This document shows positions 49,603-61,366 of a stretch of DNA of 64,000 nucleotides, piece after piece. Every line of letters starts with the position of its first letter. Position 1 is the first letter of the stretch. This DNA is from Centroberyx gerrardi. Its lineage: Eukaryota > Chordata > Actinopteri > Beryciformes > Berycidae. Under the pieces are notes generated by a model. It was given only the letters and a program-made list of their open reading frames with translations. It had not been told where the DNA came from and did not search any database. The stretch covers positions 16,972,354-17,036,353 of the forward strand of contig NC_136000.1 in NCBI RefSeq assembly GCF_048128805.1, in the 5' to 3' direction. A program made the position numbers and the translations under genes.

Positions 49603-52422
49603 CTAGTCCTCGATGGAGCGGATGTACCTCTCATACGCTGTCTCATCCATTAGAGCGTCAAGCTCTGCTGGGTTGGCAATGGTCATCTTCATCAGCCAAC
49701 CTATATTCAAGATTGGGTTAAAGGTCAGGTCAAGTTACATGATGTTGAATATCCTTGATACAGACAACATACTAGGTATAGAAATCAATCAGTGAATTCA
49801 TTCTTGATTTTTGTGTCATGCCACATAAATATCCCATCCCACATGAGATAATATGACATGTATCATACATTAAAATGAGCATGGAAATATCGCCCCTAAT
49901 AGTGTTCAATCCAGTCCTCAAGTGCCCCCTGTGCTGTAAGTTTTTGTTCCAATTCCGCTCTCGCAAACCTGATCCAATTAAGCACTTAATGCCAGTTGGT
50001 TGAGCAGCAGAAAGGGATCTACCTGAAAGTCTGTTGCCCTGTATTGGATCAGGTGTGCAAAAGTAAAGATGGAACAAAAACTTGCAGGACCAGAGGGACT
50101 TGAGGACTGGGTCGGGAAACACGGGCCTAGGACGAGCCAAACAGTGATACAGGATATAGGCCTACCTTCCATTATGCAAATTTACAGACAAAGTTAGACA
50201 TGACTATTCAGAGGGAAAAAACCTGAGGTATTAATTTCACTTATATAAAACCCATTTTCTCATTCTTATCCTTGAATTTTTACAGTGGTCGGCATTCATA
50301 TGGTGTTGCATTACTGCCATCTACTGTCTACAATTTATATTCAATTTAATTATATTTTTTTTGTACTTACAACCAAGCCCCCTCTCTAATAGATCTGTTT
50401 TCTTCATATAGTCAAATATGATCCTACATCTCCTTCCATCTTCTGCAAAATTCCTTCAACTATAAATTGCTGCTCTCCAACCTCTGATATTCTGGTCTGC
50501 ATTATTTTTTGCTTCCTCTCACTTTCCCATGCCTTCTCTCAATAACAGAATGAGGGAGTATTTGTATGTGGGTGCTTACCATCTTTGTAGCAGGATTTGT
50601 TGACCAGACCTGGACTGTCTGCCAGCAGTTCATTGACCTCTACAACTTCTCCAGTCAGAGGAGAATAGAGCTCACTGGCTGCCTTCACACTCTCCAGAGC
50701 ACCAAACTCATCTGAGGCAGGACAGGTCAACCGGTTAGAAAGAAGCACATTTACATCCAAGTCAGGTCATTTCAGAACTATGACAAAGACACAGAGCCAA
50801 GGTAAATAGTGTAAAGTGTTGTGGGTCAAATTTAGGGCAGGTGCTTCTTGGTTAACAGGCAGACAAAACAGGGTAGAGAAAATCCTTGTTTGTAAGGAAG
50901 ACATTTTCTCCAAAGTGTAATAACAGCCTCTTTTCAAGTGGCATAAAAATTTATTTTTGCATTACTATAAGTGCTATTTGCCAGTTGGCTTTTACAGCCA
51001 AATGCATTTTAATTATGGGTGGATGGTAGCTGAAAAACCAGTTTGTCTGTCTAAAGAGGAGTGTGCCTGAGGGAGAAAACAAGCAGTCCTGGCAACAAAA
51101 TAGAGGATTAATTCACTTTGCATAACAAACATAACGATATCCCTGATTCTGAAGGCCTGCTGTTTTGAATAACAAAACATGTCTGAATTTTGACAGATTC
51201 TCCGAAAGGAACTAACCATAAACCAACTGGCAAAATGCAACCTATTCTGTATATCATCTTGAATATGGATTATGATTGCCGTCTATGAGGGTAGAACTAA
51301 AACAAAATTTGAAGTTAGACTGGTGGAACAAAAGTGCCATTCATACTGGGAATCAGGTTTTCATGGCTGTAGGGCTGCAACTAAACATTATTTTCATTAT
51401 AAATGAATCTATCGATTATTAATGGATTAACCATTTAGTCTATAAAATGTCAAAAATAATTGCCATCACAAGTTACCAAAGCCCAACGTGATGTCTTAAA
51501 ATTGCTTACCTAGTCTGACCAGCAGCCAAAAAAACTCAAAGTATAAATTTTACAATGATATGAAACGGAGAAAAGCAAGCAAATACTTGCATTTGTGAAA
51601 TGTGTAACCAGCAAATGTTTGGATAAACTACTGTCTCCATCCCACCAGAGGGATGAGATACAGTAGATCAAATGAGACTGATAAGCTTCATTCTTTTCCC
51701 ATTTGGACTTTATTTACAAATCAAGGATTTTCTCCTGTTTTTATTTCTTAACCACTTGCCTGCCCTTTATACCTTGTTGAGCCAGCTGTGTGCCCACCTC
51801 CGGCAGTCCACAGTAAACTACATCTCCCAGAGCCTCCTGCAAATGTCAAACAGCAAGGGCGAAGTTAGTCTCTCCAGCAAAGAAACTTTATTCTGTGTGT
51901 GTGTCTGAATGCGCGCACCCAGGGACCGTACCTGTGCAAAGTTACTGATGCCGACAGTCCCTACTCCGCCCTCTTCTACTCGGATCCATTCGTGCTTGTC
52001 TGTGAATTTGAGCGCTGCAAGATAACAGAACAGCAGACTCAGCACACAACAACAATAACAACAACAACAACAACACTACAGCAACCCTGCAATAAGAGTT
52101 GAAAGTGTGTTGTGCTCCCCGGGCACTGTGACATTCAGGAGGAATTCAGACATGCAAATGCACAACAGTGGCGACAGCAATCGGGTGTCCTTTTCTCCGG
52201 CTACCCTTGCTAACGCAAATGCTAGCTGCATGCTACTCTTCAACACCTTCATGAACTTCACAAGTAAATACCTGCTGATAACCGGCTAGAAGTGGCGAGG
52301 GTCCGTTGAACATAATGTTTAGATGCCAGTCGCAATGGAGAAAGGGTTGCCGAACGGGTAAGTAAAGGCAATGCTGTTGAAAAGTTGGAAGATAGGCGAC
52401 GGAGTATCCCACAAGCAGCCAT
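49603..52422 (-). CDS. gcsh: Glycine cleavage system H protein, mitochondrial
   Basis: Five exons on the minus strand: 52272-52422, 51932-52014, 51773-51836, 50580-50711 and 49603-49700, 175 residues (human 173). Residues 1 to about 50 ([15 protein letters not shown]...) are rich in Arg, Ser and Leu and lack acids, a mitochondrial targeting peptide. The mature part starts [17 protein letters not shown] and continues [20 protein letters not shown]. The lipoyl-lysine motif [15 protein letters not shown] places the lipoylated Lys at K109. The end is [12 protein letters not shown] protein shuttles the methylamine group from glycine between the P, T and L proteins of the mitochondrial glycine cleavage complex, and it also donates lipoate to other enzymes. 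The start was chosen from similarity to vertebrate GCSH N termini and because the exon joins in phase; an AAGATGGC (YY1-like) overlaps it. Confidence 0.96.
49902..50121. mobile_element. Palindromic MITE in gcsh intron 4
   Basis: The ends are long inverted repeats: CCAGTCCTCAAGT near 49911 and ACTTGAGGACTGG near 50097, and the match runs about 50 bp inward to a shared AAGTTTTTGTTCC. Total about 220 bp. No coding capacity. Superfamily not assigned; target duplication unclear. Confidence 0.7.
50283..50340. repeat. Short repeat fragment (TACTGCCATCTACTG)
   Basis: It contains tggtcggcattcatatgg and attactgccatctactgtc. The order resembles the 52495-52562 repeat (ggcggttggcatccaatgct ... ctactgtctattactgcca), so it may be a fragment of the same family. 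Confidence 0.35.
51365..51622 (+). repeat. Non-autonomous DNA-transposon-like repeat, copy 2
   Basis: It lies in gcsh intron 3 and is the inverted counterpart of 4622-4890. Shared stretches include GATATGAAACGGAGAAAAGC, CTGACCAGCAGCCAAAAA and TATAAAATGTCAAAAATAAT. It starts gggctgcaactaaacatta. Confidence 0.75.
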
Positions 52423-52446
52423 CTTTGTCGCGTTCTGATGAGAGCA

Positions 52447-52562
52447 ACTTCTTCTTCTTCTTTGTATTTAATGGCGGGTGATTTCTTCTTCTTCTTCTTT
52501 GGCGTTTTATGGCGGTTGGCATCCAATGCTTACTGCTCTTACTGCTACTGTCTATTACTGCC
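52447..52562. repeat. CTT-rich duplicated repeat next to the gcsh start
   Basis: Two units of about 37 bp lie side by side: cttcttcttctttgtattta-atggcggg and cttcttcttctttggcgttt-tatggcgg. The unit followed by ttggcatccaatgc is, as I recall, a common fish interspersed repeat end. It lies within 150 bp upstream of the gcsh start codon. Confidence 0.6.
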
Positions 52563-53950
52563 AAGATGAGACAACTACAACAAAGAGCACCTAATGAGAA
52601 AATAAATCACTCAGTAGTTTAAAAGGTGGCCTCTCTTTCGGTTACCATAGCGACCTATCCGGTACAAACCTGAAGTCACCAGGAAAACGTAATTGTAGCT
52701 CAGGGCGTTAACAGTACTTTCGTTGTGTGTTATTTGGTTTGATGTTTTTAACGGAGGATGCCGACAACAGAGTCCTGCCGCGATGACGTTTGTGGTACCC
52801 GGAGAGAGAGCGAGAGCATGTTTTTCGTCTTCCCCCCTCTCTGGAGCAAATAGCCTACAACAATGTCACTTATTAGAACAGCAGCGTTCACAGGTTTGGC
52901 CTCTGTCTGATGTATCTTTTTTCTTTTTGCATAGATCTATTTTCTCAGAATGTGCACCCTTACCTTACTGGGAGTCGTGTTCACAGCATAATCATTCTGT
53001 TTGTTGGGGATTTATGTTAATTTGACTTCTGTCGCCCCCATGTGGTTTAACCAAAAAAGAATTGCAAGTCGAAAAGTAGTCAGAGATAGGCTACACAGTA
53101 TATCCTTCTCTTGTTAGTTTTGCCCATAGAGGTTTTGCCTTTCAAGTTAAGTGTCCTAGCATGGCATGGTGCCCATTAAACATCATTCAAATCAATGACT
53201 AAATAAACTCACTTGATCAAAGTGATGAAGAACTGATCAATCTAGCCTACTGCTTTGCTGTTATATTAGGACCATGTTCCATTAGAGAAGACTGACACTA
53301 GTTGGGTAACTTACAAACCCACAGACTCCAGCAGCACAGAAAAAGAAAGAAAAATGAATGGGACATGTTAAAATGATGTTTATTTCAAAGAAGAAGAGGT
53401 TGTATCTGGAGAGGAACAGAGGACTATGATGTTACAAATCTGCTTGTTCCCATGAGAATAATGATCAGTGTTTAGAGACACACAAACCAGGATGTCAGGC
53501 CTATCACATTCTTTTGTGTGATATTCAACTAACCCCTATATGGGCACTTGGGACATCCCGAGCAGTCACATTCCAGTTTCTCACATCCTGCAGCCGTTTT
53601 GAAGGTTGTGCCATATGGAGATAGCTGAATAGGCTATATTGTTTTGCAGTCTCTTATGGTCTCTCAGTTTTGCTGTTGGAAAATTTCTGTCTGCATGTTT
53701 ATGGTTCCATTATAAACAAAGATACAAAACTGGAGTCATAAAGATCCAGGAAGCTTACCAGCACTGTTTTGGGAGCCAAATAGATATTCATACGCAATCA
53801 ATGAATCCCTATGACAGGCGGCTCACGTGTATACACTTCCAATTATATACTTTATGGATTCTATCAAATCCTTTGTTCATTAAAGCACACAAAGACTGAT
53901 CAGGCAGGCCTCAAGCCTTATTCTCATTGATCAACCTAACAAAACTTAAA
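52563..53950. other. Intergenic, between gcsh 5' end and fam107b 3' end
   Basis: No exon of a known family. The left part must include the gcsh promoter, for which I can point to no clear element. The rest is unremarkable AT-rich DNA. Confidence 0.5.
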
Positions 53951-53969
53951 TTATTTATTTAGTAACACT

Positions 53970-53975
53970 TTTATT
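53970..53975 (-). terminator. fam107b: Poly(A) signal of fam107b
   Basis: TTTATT on the plus strand (AATAAA on the gene strand), about 830 bp after the stop codon. A second possible copy lies at 53954-53959. The stretch between, 53976-54807, is the inferred 3'UTR. Confidence 0.5.
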
Positions 53976-54807
53976 CATACAAAAACAACAGAATATATAA
54001 AGAAAAGATCACTCTCACGCCTGGGAGTTCTACTATTGCTCAAAATTGCATTAGCTGAGGAAATGGCATGTATTGAATAAAAAAAAAAAAAAAAGAAGCA
54101 AACTTGAGTGTTTCACACAACCGCACACTCCCTTTGTCCTGTTCTGGCTTCACAAACTATGCTGTAAAACAAACTAAAATACAGAACGACTAAAAAGTCT
54201 GCTCCCTATACCTGGGCTAAAAGCTACAAACATAAATAACAAAAGCACATTAGTTTGGCTTTTACATTACACAGCTTCAAGAGTCCATCCAGTGTCCACT
54301 TTTCCTTATTTGATTCTGAAGATGAAAAACAAAAAAAACAAAAAACAACAACGATAACAACATCGATAACAATAAATGGAAATGACAGCTTTCTGTGGAG
54401 AGAGGAGTGAAAGCAGAGGGGATGAGAACTCCTGTGTGTGTTTGGTTGTTTCTCCATCACAGCTCATTTGGAAGCTTGCTCGCCCTCGTTGAGAGGCGTG
54501 TAACATGTAACGTGTCTGTGTTTTAGGTCCCTCCTGCGGGGGGTGCTGTGTGGTGCTGGATGGGTGAGAGGGGCTGAGGTCCGTGGCAGGCAGCCAGAGG
54601 GGTCTTTAGTCTGTAAAGTCTCTCTCTCCTCACTGCAGGAAGGAACAGCTGGGTCGGGAAAACCAGGAAGTTAATCTCGGACCACGGTCGGGTCGCCGCT
54701 GTGCGCCACAGACAAAACACATGCTCTCTTGTACACACACACACCTGACGCCTCCACGCCCACAAACACGCGCACAATCAGCCAGACCCAGACACCCCTG
54801 CTGGTCT

Positions 54808-56685
54808 CTAGGTGGTTCGTTCCTCCCCATCGGCCTCCTGCTTGGTCCTCCGCAGGTTGCTCTTCATCTTGACAAACTCGGGGGTGTTCTCCTGCTCCTC
54901 CTCGTTTTTCTGCTGCTCCAGCTCCAGCTAGAGGAATACACATATTAACAAATTCACGTTAGACAAATTCTATATCTGCTTGATTTTATGGTATGTTAAA
55001 ATGACTCAACTACATACAAACATTCCTTCTCTGTGCAGAAGTGACAACCTATATGTGATAACGGCTATATCTTTCAGCTGGCAATCATTTTCATCTTTGT
55101 TGTCTCTTGTGCCCTGATACAGTGACAACATACATCTATTTACCAAGTCCATTTTCCAAGTTTCAAAGTAACAGACTGTGAGTGTGTGTGTTCTTCCAAA
55201 TATTCACCTGCTCTAGTTTCTGTTGTCTTTTCATGAGCTCTATCTCCAGGTCGCTCCTCTTCTTGTGAGCCTCCTGCTCCTCCTTCTGGGCCTTGAGAAC
55301 TTGCTCCCTCTTTCTCTTCTCCAGAACCTTCTGGAGCTCAGGCTTGTTCTGGGGAGCCAGACCCCTGTGGAGAATGAGTCAGAGAAAGAGCAGGTTACCA
55401 TGACGAAACTTAATCAACAACCCACGACAAGACATCCTGACGACACTACAGAGGAAGACTGGCATTCACATTTATACGTGAGAGCGATGACCTGATTCCA
55501 GTTTGACATGGAGATCTGAATTAACATGTCAATCGTATTTCAGGCAAGTTTATGCAACGTGGACTTTTAGCCCATCACATTTGCTAATCTGTGTGCAAGG
55601 AGGGTGCCAGCACCGGAACTGACTTTGGAAATGTGTGATGAAACCATGGGTCCTGACCTCTTTTTTTCCACCACAGGTCCGTTCTGGCAAAACCAACTTC
55701 CAAAAATATCACCCTCTATCTTACACAATATGAAAATCCATTCATACGACCACAGACAGCAGACTCGGGGTAACAATGCATTTAGAAACCGGAAGGATTG
55801 TTATACAACTGTCTGGTTTTGTGTAGTAAAATTAAAAAAAGGGGGACAGGGCCGTCTTACTACACTGTGAGCATTTCTTGCCAAGAGGAGCCAAATATTA
55901 CTATTATGTAACTCTCCAAACTCCTCCAAATTACAACAGAGAGGGGTGGGGGCTGAGGATGAGGCTTGAGAGTACTTAAGATCAATTGAAAGCTGTAACA
56001 GTAAAAGTAGGGTTTTGTTTGCTGCCAAAAGGGCGTAACTGCACTTACGCCCTTTTGACACCAAGAAAAACCCCACTTTTGACACTGAACAAGCATTGTG
56101 GGTAGAGGATTCTAACAGCACACATCAATAAGTGAAAAAAAAAGTAGTAGTTTAGAATCAAAAGTAGTATCTTATATCTATAGAGGTTTATTAAAAAGGT
56201 TTATTAAAAGTTTTTAACAGAAAAAATGTATCAATCAATTTGATATGTTCCATGTAGCCTACAATTTTAAAGGCCTTGGTGAAAGTTGCTGAGCATTACC
56301 TCAAGATAAAGATATTCATTCTGATCTTGTTTTATATTTCAGTGTTGATTGAAGTGTAATTGCTAGATTTGTATTAAAAATGAATGTGTTTTACAATTAT
56401 TTACTTACATACGCCCATATTCTGCATGGCTGTATTGGGACAATGTTTGTGCCAAAAAGGCGTATTCACTCTTTTGCCATTTTTAAAAAAGTGAACAAAT
56501 ATAATTCAACTTAAACTGTAGCAGTATTGTTTTTATAGTAATGCTTAATCTGATAACATAAAAAGTTAAAATATTGTGCTTAGTATGTGGTAACGGCAGC
56601 TGATCCAAGTTTGATCAAAATTTGTTTTGGCTCTCCTGTAAAATCTACTATAATGCACTTACGCCCTTTGGCTCCGAGCCCTCGA

Positions 56686-56716
<31 letters not shown>

Positions 56717-59163
56717 CTGAGGGGAACAGGGGGTGCTGAGGGTGAGCTTGAAAAGGCAAAAGCCATAAAACAGCAAAGTCTGCAAAGGATTATGGAGGCA
56801 CAATAAAGCGGCACAAAAGTCAAGAGCTTCAAAAGACAGAGGTTATCCTCGGTCAAATATCCAATCTCCTTGTCCTTTAAGTCTACAGAAAACTGCCACG
56901 ATCCTGATTACTTTCCTTCGCAGAAAACTAAGCTCATTGATTTACCTTTCGCCATGACAGCCTGTCTCTGTTTAGGCTGTGTATGTACTTCAGGGAAAAC
57001 ACGCCGCAGCCTACCTGACTGCAGTTTAGCACAACAACAGCGCCTCAATTAAACGCATTAATAAATCTGAAGATTACATAACCAAGCCCCCATTGCTCCA
57101 AGAAGCAGTGGGAGTTAATTTCCATCGAGCCGTTACTTTATCGGAAGTCGTTGCTGCAGTGAAAATGTCCCGGTTTTCCTGACACAGAGGGTCTTATGAA
57201 AGCACTTTAGCGAGCCGAGGCATAGCGGAGGGTAATTGATGTGTTATCGGGTCAGGTTGACTAAAGCACTCCACTCTGAGGGGGAGGAGGTCAAGGTCAC
57301 TCAGAGTAATAACAAGACGGGCTGTGGAGAGATGCTTGCTCCGCTCTGCTCTGTTACGTAATCACAGACCCCCGACCCCTCCCACCAGCACACGCCCTCT
57401 AGCAAACTAGGAAGTTATCTAATAGCCAATACATGTACATAAGCAAGCGTGTGAACATTTCCCACACATTCCCAACAGTTCCCACACACCACTATCCCCA
57501 TCTGCCCAAACGCTTAACCTGACTTGGTGACTTGATTTTACAACATTCCTCTGTGTGTGTGTGTGTGTGTGTGTGTACGCTGTGTGTGTGCGCACTCTTG
57601 GTATGTGACTGTGAGTCCATCTGTGTGTGATGTGTGTGTAGGATGGGTCACCACAACAAAAGGTAGCTAAGGGAGAGAGAGAGAGACCCTCAGCTGGAAA
57701 CTGTTTTGTAATCTTGCTTACATAACACTCCTCCTTTATTCTCTCCATCCATCCATCCATCCATCCATCCATTCATCCATCCATCCATCCCACCCTCCCT
57801 CTCTCATCGCCGTGACTAATCCATTGCGCAGGGAAACATTCTGTACTCTGCAGTACAGGGTATACGGCCCAGTCAAAACAAGTCTATCCCATTAAACCCA
57901 ATAGATCCATTCTATGGGCTTCTACTGGCACTCAGACCCATAAACAAAATTTACTGCAACTTTGGGAACAAAACAAAGACAACAATGACATTTTTTCAGA
58001 TTTTCTTTCTCTAAAATGTAATAAAATGCACTAATATTTTTGTTTATTTTCTCCCTGCCTCTCTCTTTCTGCCTACCCTGCCCTTTCTCCTGTCACTCAA
58101 TAATGCCCTGCATCCATCCATCAATACAATGACCCGTTTGAGACAGAGCATCACTGTGATGTAACAGCTGTCAACAGCGCGTGTGTTTATGTATTTATTT
58201 ATAGCTCGGACACGGAGCTGGAGGCAACTGTGTTTACTGAGAGAAAATATAGACATTCAGTGTCATGAGGATGATCATCGTGACTGACGTGCGCATGCAC
58301 CGCCCCCCCCCCCCCCCCCCCCCGAAGGAAATCTCTAAGCATTAATCCAGCATTAATACTGATATTGAGGGTTTAACCCGTACAGTATATCTATGTTTCC
58401 TTTACATAAGATATTTCTGACAGAGTAATGCACTTGGGGTTTTATATAATGGTTCCTATGAAAGTTTTATGTGCTGAGCTTTACATAATACTGGAGCTTC
58501 TCACCCCGGGGTCGGAGGGACCCATGAAGTCAACTACAGTGACGCACTGCAGAAATGCTCGTCCAGTCTGCATGGATACTAATCAGACCAATTACAAGAA
58601 AGTAGCATAATAATATAAGTCAACCTCCCTCCAGATAGAGGTACAAGTATACGCTTGGATCTGGGGACTGTTTATATTGTTTTTCCTGGCCTTTATCCTA
58701 ACTTGTTTAGGATAAAGGCAAACCTGCAACAACTAAGGAGATGGAGTAGAAACTGTTGTACAGGAAGAGATGTTAAACACTAAATAGGTAAATAAACCAC
58801 TATCTGTCCAGTCATAACTTAAGGCTTGGAACTCAACCACCTTTATTAAACGGCAAGCTGATTTTTGTTTATTTGCCATAAACCATGATAAAACTTGGGT
58901 GTGGTTGCTAACTGTATAATAAAGAATCTGTCCTTCCTCAGGAGTAAATGGGGAGTGTCAGAGTGTGTTGATTAGGAAAGAGTTGAGGAGAAACAGAGAG
59001 AGAGAGGTGCAGAGTGTGTTTTCATGTCTCCTGACCTCTTCTGGTTCATGAGCAGCTCTCGGTGCAGGTCCTGGTGGTTTCGGGAGGTCTTGACCGGGTT
59101 GATCAGCTTCTTGGGTTTGATGAGCTCATCACAGTCTCCCTCCAGATAGTCTGGCTCCGCCAT
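54808..59163 (-). CDS. fam107b: FAM107B (DUF1151 family) protein
   Basis: Three coding exons on the minus strand: 59036-59163, 55208-55364 and 54808-54927, 134 residues (human FAM107B 131). It begins [20 protein letters not shown], continues [20 protein letters not shown] and [21 protein letters not shown] long charged helix [20 protein letters not shown] plus [15 protein letters not shown] is probably a coiled coil; the protein ends [25 protein letters not shown]. This matches FAM107B block for block; FAM107A is less similar in the first exon. The family is small, nuclear/cytoplasmic, heat-shock and glucocorticoid responsive, and for FAM107A linked to actin bundling; the molecular role of FAM107B is poorly known. 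An acceptor at about 59208 before the start codon shows that an upstream leader exon exists. The intron of about 3.7 kb after exon 1 holds repeats and a long hairpin. Confidence 0.95.
56003..56080. repeat. 36-bp-arm inverted repeat (hairpin) in fam107b intron
   Basis: The arms 56003-56038 and 56045-56080 pair at 31 of 36 positions with a 6-nt loop CTGCAC. The inner 13 bp, CAAAAGGGCGTAA with TTACGCCCTTTTG, are perfect. The word GCACTTACGCCCTTT recurs at about 56656-56670 and AAAAGGCGTA at about 56454-56464, so this is probably part of a small transposon-like family. Confidence 0.75.
57745..57791. repeat. (CATC)n microsatellite
   Basis: About eleven CATC units with one ATTC interruption, in fam107b intron 1. 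Confidence 0.95.
58303..58323 (+). repeat. Homopolymer C run (21 bp)
   Basis: Twenty-one C in a row in fam107b intron 1. Length is likely unreliable in any assembly. Confidence 0.9.
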
Positions 59164-59604
59164 GACACTCCTCCCCGGTGACAGAGATAGACCAGGGTCA
59201 CACGGATCTGAATGGAGAGAGGCAAGCAGGAAGGAGCTTCACTTAACAATACCACTATTGTAACTTGGGTGGGGATGCACCAAAACAATTTGATTCCCTG
59301 GTGACACAGAAATATCAGTGTGTTACAAAGCCACGCATTTTCCAGGAACTTATTTTCCCCTGGAAGCACACTTCTTTCAAAACCCGACAATGGCATATGC
59401 TCAGAGTTTTTGGCTGGTCTCTGTAGTGATTGAGTCAGCGCTGGAATTACATAATTGTTCCACACAGGGAGAGCCGGAACATTTCATCCCCTTGTTAGAT
59501 GATGTGAAAGCCATATGCAAAATGGTGAGATGAAATCAGGACAGCACTGAACCATAATTTAATATATTTTCATTGGGCAAATTGTTATGTAAATAACCCT
59601 AACC

Positions 59605-59672
59605 CAGTGGTTCAAAACTTTTTTGGTCCAAGTGCAAAGCGATCCCTAAAAATGAAGCATTTCCTACTCATC

Positions 59673-59703
<31 letters not shown>

Positions 59704-59865
59704 AGACAGGGGCGCACATGCCCAGAATGGTGAACTGTGACACCAACCAATGACTTATTTTGCAGTTTTTGGCAGTTCAGCATTTCACCAGAAAGTAGGT
59801 TGCAAGATTAGGACCATGTTTATATAAATAAATAAATCATTTTGTGACCCCTGGGTCACTTATCT
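59605..59865. mobile_element. Degenerate hAT-type MITE with internal C30 run
   Basis: It starts CAGTGGTTCAAAACTTTTTT, then tccctaaaaatgaagc, parallel to the start of the 7315-7571 element. Toward its end it has cattttgtgacccctggg, parallel to ttttgtgacacccaggc. The right terminal repeat is lost. A run of 30 C (59674-59703) lies inside. Confidence 0.6.
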
Positions 59866-60365
59866 AGCCATTATAAAGCTCAGATATAATTGTGATAGAC
59901 GTCTGACCAATATCTCATGGTAATGGCACGGTGCATGCAATAACACCTTAATAAATCATTTTTATTAGGCTACAACTTCAAAGACAAACTGATATCACAG
60001 TCAACACAGAGCTACTGTTCTTCAGTCTACTTTGCTCAATAAAAATATTCAAATGTGCATCTGAACTGATGGCTCACAGTATTAGTGCACTCCACAATCC
60101 AGTGATTCTGATTTGAATAAACACATTAACAGATAAGCTTGCAGATCTAGCACATTACGATAACGGCACAAAAACAATCGAAAATTTGACTAGTTGGATG
60201 TTTATTTATCTTTTCAAATAATATTTGTCATTAATAAGATTAAAACGGCTAAGTAGGCCTACTTAACCTTTAAATACCTTTTTAAAAATGCACAAAAACC
60301 TCCGGATGGTTAATCTTACACTGAACATGTTGTTAACTGCGTTCAACAACTTTGGCTTAACTCAC

Positions 60366-60613
60366 CCTGCAGATGAGGAAAGACGGGGTATCTGAACATA
60401 GTCGCCATCTCTGCTGTTACTTTGTTTCTGATAAAAAATTCCAAGTCGACTTATTAGAAAATGCGGCCTTGTTAATTAGTGCGCAGCAGAGCCTGAATGC
60501 AGAGAGGCTCTGTCCCGCACAGCTGTCTCCTACTGAGGCTGGAGCGCAAAGTCCCGTCCGGCTTCGACAAGAACAAGGTTTATCATTGCCGAGCAGCTCG
60601 CTCCCTATTATAC
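60366..60613 (-). promoter_or_regulatory. fam107b: Putative fam107b promoter and non-coding first exon
   Basis: On the minus strand ATCTGCAGG is followed by GTGAGTTAA, a strong donor at 60365, so a leader exon would end at 60366. About 240 bp upstream a TATAATA (60606-60612) lies in a GC-rich context (GGGGGCGTATAATAGGGAGCG), a plausible TATA box. That places transcription start near 60575-60580. All inferred from motifs. Confidence 0.4.
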
Positions 60614-61358
60614 GCCCCCAGACCTCTCTCTCTCTCTCTCTCTCTCTCTGTCAATGTCTCTCTCCCTCCCTCACCTACTCCCTCCCACTCACTCACATCG
60701 CACATCTCTGGTCTGAGACCAGTTTTTAACATCAGTTTTTCCATTTATGGAGAAATAGGGAGCGTATTCCCCCAATGAAGTTACTCAGTAGTGCTCTCAT
60801 CGTACTTTTATATGACCCATGGTATCACTATAGGCTAATATTCCTATGCGGACTTACAGTTTAGCTGTGCGCAGTCTATTCTTTTTTCGGATTTGGTTAA
60901 ATGGGTGAACAGGGTTTTCTACCGATTCATAGTTATAGTACCGAGCCTGTTTACTTAATTAATAATTGCATCAAAACGCACTTCTCTCAAAAAAGGCTAC
61001 GCAGTTCTTCTCCCCCAGACTGAATGATTGAGGTTGATGTACAACACGGAAGACATTTGGAAATCAAAAGTCATGTCCTCAAATACCTCCATTTCGTTCG
61101 GAGGTTGGCGTTACGAGGTGCTACGGTTGCTAGGTTACGAGTTTCTGATGCCTCTTGTAACTGATATAATGCATAACAGAACATAAACAACGCGGACTGA
61201 TATGTTCTGCACTGAGGTTTTATATTTTGGTACTCAGTCGGCCAATCATATTGCTCGGTCGGAACTAAGTGTGGTACATCGCACGTGCTGGAGACAAAAG
61301 CGGAGGAGTGATGCGCCCTCAAAATCAAAACAAACGCACAAAGAATAGATAGACGTAA

Positions 61359-61366
61359 TGACGTCA
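61359..61366. promoter_or_regulatory. CRE palindrome TGACGTCA
   Basis: Perfect 8-bp CREB/ATF consensus in a CpG-containing stretch upstream of fam107b. A chance match cannot be excluded. Confidence 0.3.

Noticed and set aside
52076-52261. Alternative gcsh first exon ([15 protein letters not shown]...)
   Set aside because: It has no donor in the needed phase; the exon at 52272-52422 joins in phase and encodes a proper mitochondrial leader.
54523-54943. Open frames with Cys-rich or Arg-rich sequence over the fam107b last exon
   Set aside because: Other-frame shadows of the real exon and its 3'UTR.
56003-56080. MicroRNA precursor
   Set aside because: Hairpin length fits, but related words nearby point to a transposon-type repeat, and no known miRNA seed was recognised.
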